64,000 bases of DNA from Chryseobacterium sp. G0186 (GCF_003815675.1 NZ_CP033918.1:62001-126000); one strand, 5' to 3'. Counted from the first letter of the stretch, positions 19,810 through 29,456 are shown. Notes: a model not told the origin generated them from the sequence alone. Made by a program: numbers and translations.

Positions 19810-20757
19810 TTAAGGATATAGAGAGTGTACTCCGTTATTCACAATATTGCTACCTAATCCTGAGAATGAGATGGAGAATTGGCTGGAATTAAAGCTTAAA
19901 GATCCTGTAGGAGTACAAAGTCCTAATGCATATTGACATTTTCCATATGCTCCAGAGTTTTTGGTAATCTTACTTTCGCTTTTTGCTTTCCCTAGGCTGA
20001 TGTTGGCCCAATCGCTGACGTCTGTATTAGATACTGTTGAACCTGTGTAGTAAATGGTAATCTGATATCCCATTTCGCCTCTTTTAGATCCCCAAAGCCA
20101 GTTGGCGGTCCACCATTGCTTATACCATTTAGAAACCACTCTTGCAGAAGCTCCTTCGTTAGAACTTTCAGCATTTCCTCTTGTGTCCATCATGACCAAT
20201 CCCCCAAGAATATTATCCCAGATAATCCCTGAATCATTATAAAAGCAGAGCGTCGTAAACTTTCCGTTTTTGCTGTTCCAGATGATTTCCATGACGTTGG
20301 TTCCTGCCTTTATTTCTTCCGTAACCATTTCCTTTAACCCTGTTTGGGCCATAGCCAGGTCATCTCCGGTATATAGATCTCCCATTCTTCCCATTTTTAC
20401 AGAAGAAAGATCCGATACATTTCCAAAGGCAACAAACTGGTCCTTGTCTGAAATCAGACTTTGGGAAATATCAATCCCCTTTTGAGTTGAAATTTTTCCG
20501 ATGACATGTGCTCCGGCAATCTGTAAATCACTTTTCAGATATTTTTCAAGACTCTTTTGGGATTCGTCCAACTGGGTCTGTACAATTCCCGGGACTACCT
20601 GTGAAGCAATGGTAATCTCATTTTTTAAATCAGCAGTGGTCATTTTAGCCTGAACGGTTTCCTGTTGGGAAATTTCATTGTTTTCATCGCGGCAACTGTG
20701 GAGTGCCAATACCGATAATACGGCTAGAATTTTAAATCCAGTAGTAAGTTTTTTCAT
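19810..20757 (-). CDS. Lipoprotein of unknown function
   Basis: A 315-residue predicted lipoprotein with a signal peptide and the lipobox LALHSC (cysteine near residue 22). The N-terminal part (about 40-190) is mixed alpha/beta with no recognised motif. A tryptophan-rich patch (SKWYKQWWTANWLWG, near 208-222) is followed by a Gly/Ser-rich beta segment that ends without a sorting domain. I do not recognise the family. It is alone on its strand between two plus-strand units, with about 260 A/T-rich bases upstream. Confidence 0.75.
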   Translation of the reverse strand: MKKLTTGFKILAVLSVLALHSCRDENNEISQQETVQAKMTTADLKNEITIASQVVPGIVQTQLDESQKSLEKYLKSDLQIAGAHVIGKISTQKGIDISQSLISDKDQFVAFGNVSDLSSVKMGRMGDLYTGDDLAMAQTGLKEMVTEEIKAGTNVMEIIWNSKNGKFTTLCFYNDSGIIWDNILGGLVMMDTRGNAESSNEGASARVVSKWYKQWWTANWLWGSKRGEMGYQITIYYTGSTVSNTDVSDWANISLGKAKSESKITKNSGAYGKCQYALGLCTPTGSLSFNSSQFSISFSGLGSNIVNNGVHSLYP

Positions 20758-21018
20758 AATAAATATTTATTTGATTGTGTATAGTAAATATAATAAAATG
20801 ATGCGTAATTCTCAATAATTTGAATTAATTATTTATTAATTGATGAATGTTGTGATTGGAGGTAGCTGGTAATAGGTGATAGGGTGTAGAGTGCTTTAAA
20901 TAGTTGATTTATAGTTAGTTATTGTTTTTATTTTGAACGTATCGATTAAAAATCTTAAAATTTGTTTAAATTTTTAGTTTACCGTCAATAAATGTATAAT
21001 CTTTTGTAATTTTACAGC

Positions 21019-21360
21019 ATGGAATTAAGCATTGGAGAAATGGCCCTGATTGCAATAGCAATCGTTGTATTATTCGGTCCGGATAAATTGCCTCAGATTG
21101 CGCGTGACCTAGGTTCAGGTATTAGAAAGATGCGTGGTGCAGTGGAAGATATCAAAACTGAGATCATGAAAGAGACGGATAACCCTGTTTCTGAGATTAA
21201 GCGTGAAATTGAGAAGGTAAAAGATGCTGCCAAGGATTTCAATCCAATGAAAGACATTGAAAAAGATATTCTTACAGAGCCTTCTACTATGGCGACCAAT
21301 GAACCTCCAAAACCAAAGCCTGCCGATGATGAAACCTACGAAGGGCCTGTAAGCAGATAA
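21019..21360 (+). CDS. tatA: Twin-arginine translocase subunit, TatA/TatE/TatB family
   Basis: A 113-residue Sec-independent protein-export component. A single N-terminal membrane helix (about 5-18) is followed by the FGP hinge (residues 19-21) and an amphipathic helix (PQIARDLGSGIRKMRG). A long charged tail then ends in a Pro/Lys-rich segment. The tail is longer than in typical TatA, so a TatB-like role is possible; Bacteroidota often have only TatA-like proteins. No tatC is present here. The PAP2 gene starts 3 bases after its stop codon. Confidence 0.9.
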   Translation: MELSIGEMALIAIAIVVLFGPDKLPQIARDLGSGIRKMRGAVEDIKTEIMKETDNPVSEIKREIEKVKDAAKDFNPMKDIEKDILTEPSTMATNEPPKPKPADDETYEGPVSR

Positions 21361-21363
21361 TCT

Positions 21364-21930
21364 ATGGAGGAAATTATTCAGGAAGACAAACAGGTATTTT
21401 TATACCTTAATAATCTGGGAGACCCTGCCTTTGATCAGTTTTGGATGTTGATATCCAGTACATGGATCTGGGTGCCTCTTTATATTATATTCCTTTATTT
21501 TTTATACAAAAACTATCAACTAAAATCCTTAGTTTTTATTCTTATATTTTTAGCACTTGGAGCAACGGTTTCAGATCAGCTGGCAAGTGTTTTCAAATAC
21601 GGGGTAGCAAGGTTGAGACCCTGCCATGACCCTACACTGGAGCATTATATGAGAATTGTGAAATGTGGCGGGCAATTTGGATTCTATTCTGCTCATGCTT
21701 CCAATACATTCTTTTTAGCCGCTTTTTTAAGTATCTTATTAAAAAACAAGCTAAAATGGTTTCCATATGCTATATTTGTGTGGGCTATAGTGGTTTCCTA
21801 CAGCCGAATATATTTAGGGGTGCATTTTCCAATTGATATTTTGGTGGGGGCGTTTGTTGGATCTTTATTGGGAGTGATATTTGGTGCACTCGCCAAAAAA
21901 GTGATCAACAAACAAAATATAACTTCATGA
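21364..21930 (+). CDS. PAP2-family membrane phosphatase
   Basis: A 188-residue integral-membrane phosphatase, probably acting on undecaprenyl diphosphate or phosphatidic-acid-type lipids. The three active-site motifs are visible: KYGVARLRP (KxxxxxxRP), YSAHASN (the PSGH-type motif with SAH), and SRIYLGVHFPIDI (SRxxxxxHxxxD). Five to six membrane segments are predicted. Placed between tatA and a TPR gene with a 4-base overlap downstream, so the three are one operon. Confidence 0.92.
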   Translation: MEEIIQEDKQVFLYLNNLGDPAFDQFWMLISSTWIWVPLYIIFLYFLYKNYQLKSLVFILIFLALGATVSDQLASVFKYGVARLRPCHDPTLEHYMRIVKCGGQFGFYSAHASNTFFLAAFLSILLKNKLKWFPYAIFVWAIVVSYSRIYLGVHFPIDILVGAFVGSLLGVIFGALAKKVINKQNITS

Positions 21931-22742
21931 AAAAACCTTTATTACTTTTAGCAACCATTAGTTTTTTTTCGTTGAATATGTATGGCCAGGATAAAAAAGT
22001 GGCCGAAGAATGTTTCAAAAAAGCAGATTATAAATGTGCTGAAGAACAATATTCAGTATTAGCAGAGAAAGAACAGATTCAGAAATTTAAATCCGAATAT
22101 TACAATTATCTGGGAACCTCCCAAAGAAGACTGGGAAAGACAGACTTAGCTTTTAAGTCTTATGAAAAGGCATTTAAAACCGATCCCAGATCAGTCTCTG
22201 TATATGTAAATCTTGCCTCATTGTGTAGCCAGAAAGGAGATAAGGCAAAAGCACTGGAATATATTGAGAATGGACTTAAGCTGGATGCTGAGAATCCTGA
22301 TTTTTACCTTATTCGTTCAAAGATCTATGACAGTCAGGGGAAAAAAGAAATGGCCATGAAGGATCTTAATCAGATTCTGACCTTTGCGCCGGATAATATT
22401 TTTGCCAAAACAGGGCTGGCCAACCTGAAAAAAAATAATGATGAACTTGACGAAGCGTTAAAGGATTACAACAAGCTTATTGCTGAAAAACCTGAATCAT
22501 TGCTGTATAATGGAAGAGCCGATGTTTACTTAAAAATGAAGAAAACTAAAGAAGCCCTTGCAGATGTTAGCAAAGCCATTTCCATTGATCCTAAATTTTC
22601 ACAGTCCTTTGTAACCAAGGCAATGATTTTATTTGAAATGGCAAAACCTAAGGAAGCCTGTGACAATCTTAACAAAGCTGTAGGGCTAGGCTATGAAAAG
22701 GCTATGCTGGCAGATTACTATGCTAAATGTACAAAGAAATAG
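21927..22742 (+). CDS. Secreted tetratricopeptide-repeat protein
   Basis: A 271-residue protein with a signal peptide ending near NMYGQ (residues 17-21). About six TPR units fill the rest; typical helices include YYNYLGTSQRRLGKTDLAFK and SVYVNLASLCSQKGDKAKAL. It overlaps the PAP2 gene by 4 bases (ATGA), so translation is coupled. TPR proteins are scaffolds; a periplasmic or outer-membrane assembly role is likely but the partner is unknown. Confidence 0.88.
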   Translation: MKKPLLLLATISFFSLNMYGQDKKVAEECFKKADYKCAEEQYSVLAEKEQIQKFKSEYYNYLGTSQRRLGKTDLAFKSYEKAFKTDPRSVSVYVNLASLCSQKGDKAKALEYIENGLKLDAENPDFYLIRSKIYDSQGKKEMAMKDLNQILTFAPDNIFAKTGLANLKKNNDELDEALKDYNKLIAEKPESLLYNGRADVYLKMKKTKEALADVSKAISIDPKFSQSFVTKAMILFEMAKPKEACDNLNKAVGLGYEKAMLADYYAKCTKK

Positions 22743-22817
22743 TATAATGATGTGAAGCTTTTTTCCTGTAAAATAAATTACAAATTAACTTCAGAGGCAT
22801 CATTATTAACCATAAAT

Positions 22818-22862
22818 AAAAAACAGTTAAATAGAGCACAGGCTTAGCTTTAGCTGTTTTTT
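22818..22862 (+). terminator. Terminator-like hairpin after the tatA operon
   Basis: Arms of 14 bases with one G-U pair (22818-22831 and 22849-22862, AAAAAACAGTTAAA / TTTAGCTGTTTTTT) around a 17-base loop. The right arm ends in six Ts. The loop is longer than usual, so strength is uncertain. Confidence 0.65.
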
Positions 22863-22882
22863 AGTTCATTAAAAAGATATAC

Positions 22883-23338
22883 ATGTTAAATATCGTTCTT
22901 GTAGAGCCCGAAATACCTAATAATACAGGGAATATTGGGCGTTTATGTGTGGGGACACAGTCTAGGCTGCACTTAATTCATCCCTTTGGATTTGTCATTA
23001 ATGATAAAAATCTGAAACGCTCCGGATTGGATTATTGGGTGCATCTTGATGTTTCTGAATATGCCAATGTAGAGGAGTGGGTGAAAACTATTCCCGATCC
23101 GTCACGTGTTTTCCTGATGAGTTCACATGCAGAAAAATCATATCTGGAAAATGATTTTCAGGAGGGTGATTGGCTTGTTTTCGGAAAGGAAAGTGTTGGA
23201 TTGAGTAAGGAAGTTCTGGATCAATTTGAAAACCACCTAACAATCCCAATGTCAAAGCTAATCCGAAGCTTTAATATTGCTAATTCTGTGGCTTTTGTTG
23301 TAGGAGAAGCGAAAAGACAAATCGGTTTAAAGATATAA
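22883..23338 (+). CDS. trmL: tRNA (cytidine/uridine-34 2'-O)-methyltransferase TrmL
   Basis: A 151-residue SPOUT-fold enzyme that methylates the wobble ribose of tRNA-Leu isoacceptors. The opening NIVLVEPEIPNNTGNIGRLC is diagnostic. The knot region has LVFGKESVGLS and LTIPM..LIRSFNIANSVAFVVGEA, the SAM-binding trefoil. The length equals the minimal TrmL family with no RNA-binding extension. A terminator-like hairpin lies just upstream, so it is probably expressed alone. Confidence 0.94.
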   Translation: MLNIVLVEPEIPNNTGNIGRLCVGTQSRLHLIHPFGFVINDKNLKRSGLDYWVHLDVSEYANVEEWVKTIPDPSRVFLMSSHAEKSYLENDFQEGDWLVFGKESVGLSKEVLDQFENHLTIPMSKLIRSFNIANSVAFVVGEAKRQIGLKI

Positions 23339-23416
23339 CCCATTTTTACGATACTTCCTTACAGAAGTAACATCCTTTTGTCTGATAAAAAGACAGGTTT
23401 TTGAAATAAATGGTTT

Positions 23417-23890
23417 TTAATCATTGTGATAGGGTTTCCCCTGTAGGATTTGATCTGCGCGGTAAAGCTGTTCCACAATGAATAGTCTGATCATCTGATG
23501 AGTAAATGTCATTTTAGATAATGACATTTTTTCATTGGCTCTGCCATACATCTCTTCTGAAAAACCGTAGGCCCCCCCAATCAGTATGTGTACTTTTTTC
23601 ACGGAGGAGTTCATCCAGGTATCTATTTTCTGGGAGAATTCACGGCTGGTAAACTGTTTTCCTTTTTCATCAAGAATCACCACCAGGTCATTTTTATCAA
23701 TGTGGTTTAAAAATAATTTGGCTTCTTCCTTTTTAAGCAGATCTGAAGACAGATTTTTTGCATTTTTTACATCAGGAATTTCGATAATTTCAAAATTCCA
23801 GTGTTTAGGAAGACGGTTGAGATAGTAATTAATTAAGGAAGTAATTTCCTTATCGTCTGTTTTTCCGATACAAAGTAAACTGATTCGCAT
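23417..23890 (-). CDS. rlmH: 23S rRNA (pseudouridine-1915 N3)-methyltransferase RlmH
   Basis: A 157-residue SPOUT methyltransferase modifying helix 69 of 23S rRNA. Conserved features are the start MRISLLCIGKT, the block LVVILDEKGKQFTSREFSQ, the SAM-binding glycine-rich ILIGGAYGF and the C-terminal MTFTHQMIRLFIVEQLYRA..I..G.PYH. It converges on trmL with a 78-base spacer that shows no strong terminator. Confidence 0.97.
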   Translation of the reverse strand: MRISLLCIGKTDDKEITSLINYYLNRLPKHWNFEIIEIPDVKNAKNLSSDLLKKEEAKLFLNHIDKNDLVVILDEKGKQFTSREFSQKIDTWMNSSVKKVHILIGGAYGFSEEMYGRANEKMSLSKMTFTHQMIRLFIVEQLYRADQILQGKPYHND

Positions 23891-24262
23891 TGATAAAATT
23901 TTCAGGCGGCAAAGATAGTGATTTTTTAATGGGGTAAGATTGAGGGAAGATGCTTTGAAGGGTGCTATTTGAAAAAAGGGAGGTGTTTTATACCCATACT
24001 CTCTATAACTGACTTTAATTTTGATTATTTTAATGGTTTTACGGTTAATTTGAATAGGATCTTATCTATAAAAGCAGAAAACATCAGGATTTTTATTATT
24101 CTTACCTATCTGCCTCAATTCTATATAATTTACATGGAGAAACAGGAGATATAAAATGTTTATATTTGTAGGAGAGACAGAGAAAATATCTTTAAAAACT
24201 TTCCTGTAATAGGAGTTATTAGGTGTTGAATCTTTTGTTTAATTACAAAACTGCAGCAATAG
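23891..24262. other. 372-base spacer without a convincing gene
   Basis: A/T-rich region between the divergent rlmH and brkB genes. A 61-codon open frame (23969-24154) has no family features or plausible start context and is not called. A TATATTTG at 24161-24168 fits the -7 consensus and could start the brkB transcript about 90 bases upstream of its ATG, but no TTTG element is correctly spaced. Confidence 0.5.
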
Positions 24263-25276
24263 ATGAGTGTAAAAGTTCCCAGATTTATCCTGAAAGTTCA
24301 GGAGTTTTTTGATGACATACATATTCCTGTTTTGGGAATATCGCTTTGGCAGATGTTTCAGATCTATATCTCCGGAATTTTTAAAGGAAAAATAGGAAGA
24401 AAAGCGGCTGCCATTTCCTGGAGCTTTACGATAAGTTTATTCCCTTTTATCCTTTTCCTGCTGTCGGTGCTGCCTTATATGCCGCATTACGACAAATTAC
24501 AGTTCTATATTTTTGATGTATTGATGCATAATGTATTTCCATCCAATATGGAAGGCGATGTGAGAGGATATATAGAAACCAATATCATTCCCAATATGAA
24601 AGGAATCAGTAATCTGACGATTGTTTTGGCATTGATATTTGCAACGAATGGTACTTTCTCTCTTATCAATGGATTTAATGAAAATACAGAAGAAAAGTTA
24701 AGTGATGTAAAGGAATTTATCCTTTCATTTTTTATCACAATAGGTTTTATTACTATTGTCTTCTTAGCATTGTTTGGAGTGTATTATGTAGAGGTGGTGA
24801 TGAAGCTGTTTACTCCCGCCTATGATGTGCCATGGCTGGTGGATAACCTTTCCAGTATCATTGGTTTTGTATCTTTTCCGCTGTTTTACTTTATTCTTCT
24901 TACTCTTTTCTATTGGTTGGGAACTGTGAAAATAAGCAGATTCAGACAGGCTATTCCGGGAGCTATTCTGACCACTATATTATTTGTGGTCACAACGTAT
25001 ATCTTTGCTATTTATGTAAAGGATATTGCCCGTTACAACGTTCTTTACGGTTCCATTGGAAGTATGATCCTGTTGATGGTATGGGTGAATGTAAATGTGT
25101 ATCTTCTGTTATTCGGAAATGAGCTGAATATGGCCATCAGAAAGCTCAGAATAGAAAAGCTGCTGTCTGATGAGATTCAAAAAGAAACGGTTCATTATCA
25201 TTCTCAGATCACAGAACCCAACTTTGACAGTGATGAAGAACATCAAAGAAAGCTGGGTGATCTGAAAAAAAATTAA
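24263..25276 (+). CDS. YihY/BrkB-family inner-membrane protein
   Basis: A 337-residue multi-pass membrane protein (about six helices between residues 45 and 290). Family markers include RKAAAISWSFTISLFPFILFLLS, then GTFSLINGFNE, and late RYNVLYGSIGSMILLMVWVNVNVYLLLFGNELN. The C-terminal tail is charged. Formerly misnamed ribonuclease BN; the function is unresolved. Its stop codon overlaps that of the convergent nhaA by 4 bases. Confidence 0.9.
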   Translation: MSVKVPRFILKVQEFFDDIHIPVLGISLWQMFQIYISGIFKGKIGRKAAAISWSFTISLFPFILFLLSVLPYMPHYDKLQFYIFDVLMHNVFPSNMEGDVRGYIETNIIPNMKGISNLTIVLALIFATNGTFSLINGFNENTEEKLSDVKEFILSFFITIGFITIVFLALFGVYYVEVVMKLFTPAYDVPWLVDNLSSIIGFVSFPLFYFILLTLFYWLGTVKISRFRQAIPGAILTTILFVVTTYIFAIYVKDIARYNVLYGSIGSMILLMVWVNVNVYLLLFGNELNMAIRKLRIEKLLSDEIQKETVHYHSQITEPNFDSDEEHQRKLGDLKKN

Positions 25277-26451
25277 TTTTCTTCAAGTTCTGTATTTTCC
25301 TTTGAGCTTAAACTTAAGATGGTAAATCCTAAGATGGCTGCAATAAAGGAAGCAATAAGAATGGCGAATTTCGCTTCATCCTGAATCATAATTTCACCTT
25401 TAAAGGATAGTAACGCGATAAAAATAGACATGGTAAAGCCAATTCCGGCAAGTAAACCTACTCCGATCATCTGAAGCCAGTTGCTGTTTTGTGGCAATGA
25501 ACTTAGCTTAAATTTAATAGCGATAAAAGAGAATAGATTAATACCAATCAGTTTTCCAAGAACCAATCCGAAGATAATACCTAAGCCTAATGTACTGGTA
25601 GCACCTGCCACCATTTCACTTGAAAAAGTAATATTGGTATTCGTTAATGCAAAGATTGGCATGATCAGAAAACTTACAGGGATGTGAAGCTGGTGTTCCA
25701 GTTTTTCCAGGGGTGAAATTTCCACATTGGAAGCATTGGTAGGAATTGAAAATGCCAGCACAACTCCTGCTATTGTTGCATGAATTCCGGAATGATGCAG
25801 GAAATACCATAAAAACAGTCCCGGAATAATATAAAATATCGTTTTGGTAACCTTTAAAAAATTTAAAGCAAACAGAAGAGCTGTAACGCCAAAAGATAAT
25901 AAAAGATAAGTCCAATGGATCTGATCCGTATAGAAAATAGCAATCACAAGAATAGCACCCAGGTCATCTACGATGGCCAATGCAGCAAGGAATATCTTAA
26001 TGGAATTTGGGATTTTCTTACCCAGCATAGAAATAATGGCAAGAGAAAAGGCAATATCTGTAGCCATTGGAATTCCCCAACCGTTGCTGTATTCCGTTCC
26101 TGAGTTGAAAATAGTATAAATAACAGCCGGAACAAGCATTCCGCCTACCGCTGCAAAAATAGGGAGCGAGGCATTTTTAAAGGAAGAGAGTTCTCCTTCT
26201 ACCAATTCCCTTTTTATTTCAAGACCTACCAAAAGGAAAAATATGGCCATCAGACCGTCATTGATCCAGATGCTGACCGGATATTCGAGATGGAATAGGT
26301 GAGTGCCCACTTCTTTGTCTAAAAACTGCTGAAAGCTTTCTGCAGCAGAAGAGTTGGCAATAAGTAATGAAATAAGCACACAGAAAATAAGGATGATTCC
26401 TGAGGCCTGACTGTTGTTGAAAAATTTTTTAAAATAAAGAGATAAATTCAT
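25273..26451 (-). CDS. nhaA: Na+/H+ antiporter NhaA
   Basis: A 392-residue, 12-helix antiporter for sodium and pH homeostasis. The paired aspartates of the ion site lie in the block LAALAIVDDLGAILVIA, and the discontinuous-helix segment GWGIPMATDIAFSLAI is conserved. The NDGLMAIFFLLVGLEIKRELVEGELSS region near the N-terminus is diagnostic (cytoplasmic helix 2-3 region). It lies two bases downstream of rel on the same strand, so the two are likely co-transcribed. Confidence 0.96.
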   Translation of the reverse strand: MNLSLYFKKFFNNSQASGIILIFCVLISLLIANSSAAESFQQFLDKEVGTHLFHLEYPVSIWINDGLMAIFFLLVGLEIKRELVEGELSSFKNASLPIFAAVGGMLVPAVIYTIFNSGTEYSNGWGIPMATDIAFSLAIISMLGKKIPNSIKIFLAALAIVDDLGAILVIAIFYTDQIHWTYLLLSFGVTALLFALNFLKVTKTIFYIIPGLFLWYFLHHSGIHATIAGVVLAFSIPTNASNVEISPLEKLEHQLHIPVSFLIMPIFALTNTNITFSSEMVAGATSTLGLGIIFGLVLGKLIGINLFSFIAIKFKLSSLPQNSNWLQMIGVGLLAGIGFTMSIFIALLSFKGEIMIQDEAKFAILIASFIAAILGFTILSLSSKENTELEEN

Positions 26452-26453
26452 AT

Positions 26454-28664
26454 TTATGATTGTAGTCGTCTCACAATGGAGACTCCATTAATATTCTTGA
26501 GCTTCTTGAAAGTTTCTTCCAATTGCCCCTTGTTTTTGACTTCAAGATTGATATTTCCGGTGAAGATTCCATTATTGGATTCAATAGACATACTTTTCAT
26601 ATCCATTCCCATACTTCCACTGATGACGGTGGTAATATCATTGATCATCCCCATTCTGTCAAGACCTTCAATCTCAATTTTCACTCTGTTCTTAAAGCTT
26701 TCCGCATTTACCCATTTGGCGGGAATAACACGATAGTCATATTGCGCTCTAAGATTGATTGCATTCGGGCAATTATCGCTGTGTACCTTAATTCCATCGG
26801 AAATGGTAATGAATCCGAAGATTTTGTCTCCCGGAATTACCGTACAGCACTTTGCATAGCTGTAGTTCAGTTTTTCCTCGTCTTTTCCGAAGACAATCAT
26901 GTCCAGGTTTTGCTCCTTAGGTTCTTCGAAGCGCAGATTTTTTGTCGGAGATTTTCTGAATCTTGAAAGAAGGTTGTTGAATACGTTCTTACTTTCAATG
27001 TATTTTCTTAAGCTGCTTGCATCCAGTTCATTGGTCTGGAATTTAAGAAACAACTCTTGTGAGGATTTTAAATTAAAGAATTTCTGAAGTTTATTAATTT
27101 CTTCATCATTGAAATTGATCTTCGCATGACGAAGTTTTCTCTGTAAAGTTTCTTTTCCTTCTTCTACCAGTTGATTTTTCTGAGAATTCAGATAGCTTTT
27201 AATCTTGGACTTCGCTTTTGAGGTGACTACAAATTCCAGCCAGTCGGATTTTGGTTTTTGATTTTGAGAGGAAAGAATATCCACCTGATCTCCGTTCTGA
27301 AGAATGTAAGAGATGGGAACCAGTTTTCCGTTAATTTTAGCGCCCAGGCACTTCATTCCCAAATCAGAGTGAACTGAAAAGGCAAAATCCAGAGCTGTGG
27401 CATTGGTAGGTAAAATTTTGATTTCTCCTTTTGGGGTAAATACGAAAACCTCCTTTGAATAAAGATTAAGCTTAATATTGTCTAGAAGCTCAGAAGTGGA
27501 AAGATTTTGTTGCTGTTCAAGAACTTCACGAATTTCTGTTACCCATTTTTCAAAATTTCTGTCATCAGAACTTTGCTTGTAGCCTTCCTTGTATTTGTAG
27601 TGGGCAGCCACTCCTTTTTCAGCAATTTCATCCATACGCTCTGAACGGATCTGTACTTCGATCCATTTTTTATCAGGACCTAAAACCGTTAAGTGTAAAC
27701 TCTCATATCCGGTGGAACGTGGCTGTGTGATCCAGTCACGCATTCTTGACGGGTTACTGTGATATACATCTGTAACAATAGAATAGATCTTCCAGGCCAG
27801 AAATTTTTCATTTTTAGCGTCAGATTTATAAATAATTCTGATGGCGTAGTTATCAAAAACCTCTTCAAAAGAAACTCCCTGCTTCAGCATTTTCCTGTAA
27901 ATGGAAGAAATTGCCTTTGCACGACCTTTGATCTTAAAGTTTAATCCTTCTTCGCGAAGTCTTTCAGAAGCCTCTTTCTTGAACTCTTCAATGTATCTTT
28001 CACGGCTTTCCTTAGCCAGTTCCAATTTCTCGGTGATCTCATTATAGACTTCGGGATTATTATATTTTAATGAAAGATCTTCCAGCTCAGACTTGATGTT
28101 GTATAATCCAAGACGGTGGGCCATCGGAGCATAGATGTAAACCGTTTCTGAAGCAATTTTTTTCTGCTTGTCCGGAGCCATGCTTTCAAGGGTCCGCATA
28201 TTGTGAAGACGGTCTGCAATTTTGATCAAAATTACCCTGAAATCCTCAGACAGCGTTAACAACAGTTTTCTGTAGTTTTCAGACTGTACGGAGATATTCT
28301 GATGATTCATGATGGAGATCTTGGTAAGGCCATTCACGATACCGGCAATCTTTTCTCCAAAAATCTTTTTAAGATCATCATAGGTGTAATCAGAGTCTTC
28401 AATCACATCATGCAAAAGAGCACAGGCAATGGAAGTTGCTCCCAAACCAATTTCTGTCGCTACAATTTTGGCTACAGCGATTGGGTGGTAGATGTAGGGT
28501 TCGCCAGATTTTCTCCTTTGATCTTTGTGGGCATCCAATGCAATGTCGAATGCCTTTCGGATGAGTTTATTATTTTCCTCATCCAATGTTCTGTATGTGT
28601 TAGAAATCAGGTCCTTATATCTGGCAAGGATCTCTTTATTCTCTTGTTCTAGATCGTAACTCAT
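26454..28664 (-). CDS. rel: Bifunctional (p)ppGpp synthetase/hydrolase, RelA/SpoT family
   Basis: A 736-residue stringent-response enzyme. In order: HD hydrolase domain with H85-D86 in LLHDVIEDSDYTYDDL and later ADRLHNMRTL; synthetase domain (about 235-350) with STGYESLHLTVLGPDK and EVQIRSERMDEIAEKGVAAH; TGS domain (about 395-455); a helical/zinc-finger region with YAKCCTVIPGD; C-terminal ACT domain. The HD motif is intact, so both hydrolase and synthetase activity are expected. Expression probably starts at the promoter at 28688-28718. NhaA follows two bases downstream. Confidence 0.96.
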   Translation of the reverse strand: MSYDLEQENKEILARYKDLISNTYRTLDEENNKLIRKAFDIALDAHKDQRRKSGEPYIYHPIAVAKIVATEIGLGATSIACALLHDVIEDSDYTYDDLKKIFGEKIAGIVNGLTKISIMNHQNISVQSENYRKLLLTLSEDFRVILIKIADRLHNMRTLESMAPDKQKKIASETVYIYAPMAHRLGLYNIKSELEDLSLKYNNPEVYNEITEKLELAKESRERYIEEFKKEASERLREEGLNFKIKGRAKAISSIYRKMLKQGVSFEEVFDNYAIRIIYKSDAKNEKFLAWKIYSIVTDVYHSNPSRMRDWITQPRSTGYESLHLTVLGPDKKWIEVQIRSERMDEIAEKGVAAHYKYKEGYKQSSDDRNFEKWVTEIREVLEQQQNLSTSELLDNIKLNLYSKEVFVFTPKGEIKILPTNATALDFAFSVHSDLGMKCLGAKINGKLVPISYILQNGDQVDILSSQNQKPKSDWLEFVVTSKAKSKIKSYLNSQKNQLVEEGKETLQRKLRHAKINFNDEEINKLQKFFNLKSSQELFLKFQTNELDASSLRKYIESKNVFNNLLSRFRKSPTKNLRFEEPKEQNLDMIVFGKDEEKLNYSYAKCCTVIPGDKIFGFITISDGIKVHSDNCPNAINLRAQYDYRVIPAKWVNAESFKNRVKIEIEGLDRMGMINDITTVISGSMGMDMKSMSIESNNGIFTGNINLEVKNKGQLEETFKKLKNINGVSIVRRLQS

Positions 28665-28687
28665 TTGTGCAGATGCCTATATTTAGA

Positions 28688-28718
28688 CGAAAATACGAAA
28701 AATTTTAGTTTTTTCAAA
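28688..28718 (-). promoter_or_regulatory. Candidate promoter for rel
   Basis: On the minus strand a TTTG (28718-28715) is followed after exactly 19 bases by TATTTTCG (28695-28688). This is a one-mismatch version of the Bacteroidota TTTG-N19-TAnnTTTG promoter, 24 bases before the rel start codon. Confidence 0.55.
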
Positions 28719-28721
28719 CAT

Positions 28722-28749
28722 AAAAAATCCGTAGAATATACTACGGATT
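28722..28749 (-). terminator. Intrinsic terminator of the small gene upstream of rel
   Basis: A 9-bp perfect stem (AATCCGTAG / CTACGGATT, 28726-28734 and 28741-28749) with a 6-base loop. Read on the minus strand it ends in a T-run. It isolates the 28774-29139 gene from rel. Confidence 0.88.
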
Positions 28750-28773
28750 CTTGGTTACTAGGTTTTATATCGA

Positions 28774-29139
28774 TTAGAATTTTACTTCTGAATTCATCCC
28801 GTCGCTTGACGTTTTGATCTTAATGTCAGGGCTGTTATGGATTTCGGCCCTGTTTCTGGCGTCGATGTACTTTTTAATAGTGTCATAGTTGGCCTGGTCA
28901 ATGCTCATGTTTTCAAATACATAGGTTTTTTTTACTGCATATTGAGAGAAAATACTCCGGGCAGTATCAAGTTGGCCACTATCCTTTACCGCAACACTGG
29001 CTAGGTACTGGGTATTATCCATTTCACTATTAAGGTATATAATATAATCTGAATTTTGGAATCCTGAATTCTCCAGATCGCTTTCAAGCTTTTTGTAATC
29101 GCTATGGTGCTCAAATAGCCCAGCTAATATATTTGACAT
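28774..29139 (-). CDS. Small cytoplasmic protein of unknown function
   Basis: A 121-residue protein without signal peptide or membrane segment. It opens with ILAGLFEHHSDYKKLESDLENSG, reminiscent of the start of general-stress proteins that carry a ferredoxin-like repeat (two beta-alpha-beta units around residues 3-30 and 45-80), but I cannot name the family. It has its own terminator, so it is monocistronic. A stress-related role is only a guess. Confidence 0.7.
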   Translation of the reverse strand: MSNILAGLFEHHSDYKKLESDLENSGFQNSDYIIYLNSEMDNTQYLASVAVKDSGQLDTARSIFSQYAVKKTYVFENMSIDQANYDTIKKYIDARNRAEIHNSPDIKIKTSSDGMNSEVKF

Positions 29140-29439
29140 AATTAATGGGTTTTAAAGTTGATTAAAGTTAATGATATTTTTTTAAATTTTAATAGTAATT
29201 CAATAAAAATTACTTATTAATATTCTATCTATATAGTTTTGTTAAAATGTTTGAAAATATCTATTTAATGGGTGTTTAATTTTTTGGATTAAATAAATAA
29301 AACCAACATTTTTTGATTGACTCTGTCTCTCTGGTATAAAGCTCCGAAGAGTAGTATTGCTATCTTAACTCTAATTTTATGATATAGATGAATACATTGC
29401 TCACAAGGATTTGATCCTTCATTTCTTTATTTTGTAGCC

Positions 29440-29456
29440 TGTCATTCTGAATGACA
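29440..29456. repeat. Minimal TGTCATTC palindrome
   Basis: TGTCATTC and GAATGACA stand back to back around a single T (29440-29456). The arms equal those of the longer elements at 45204 and 52910. Confidence 0.6.

Noticed and set aside
23969..24154. 61-codon frame in the rlmH-brkB spacer
   Set aside because: No motif, no promoter or start signal at a useful distance, and composition of random A/T-rich sequence.
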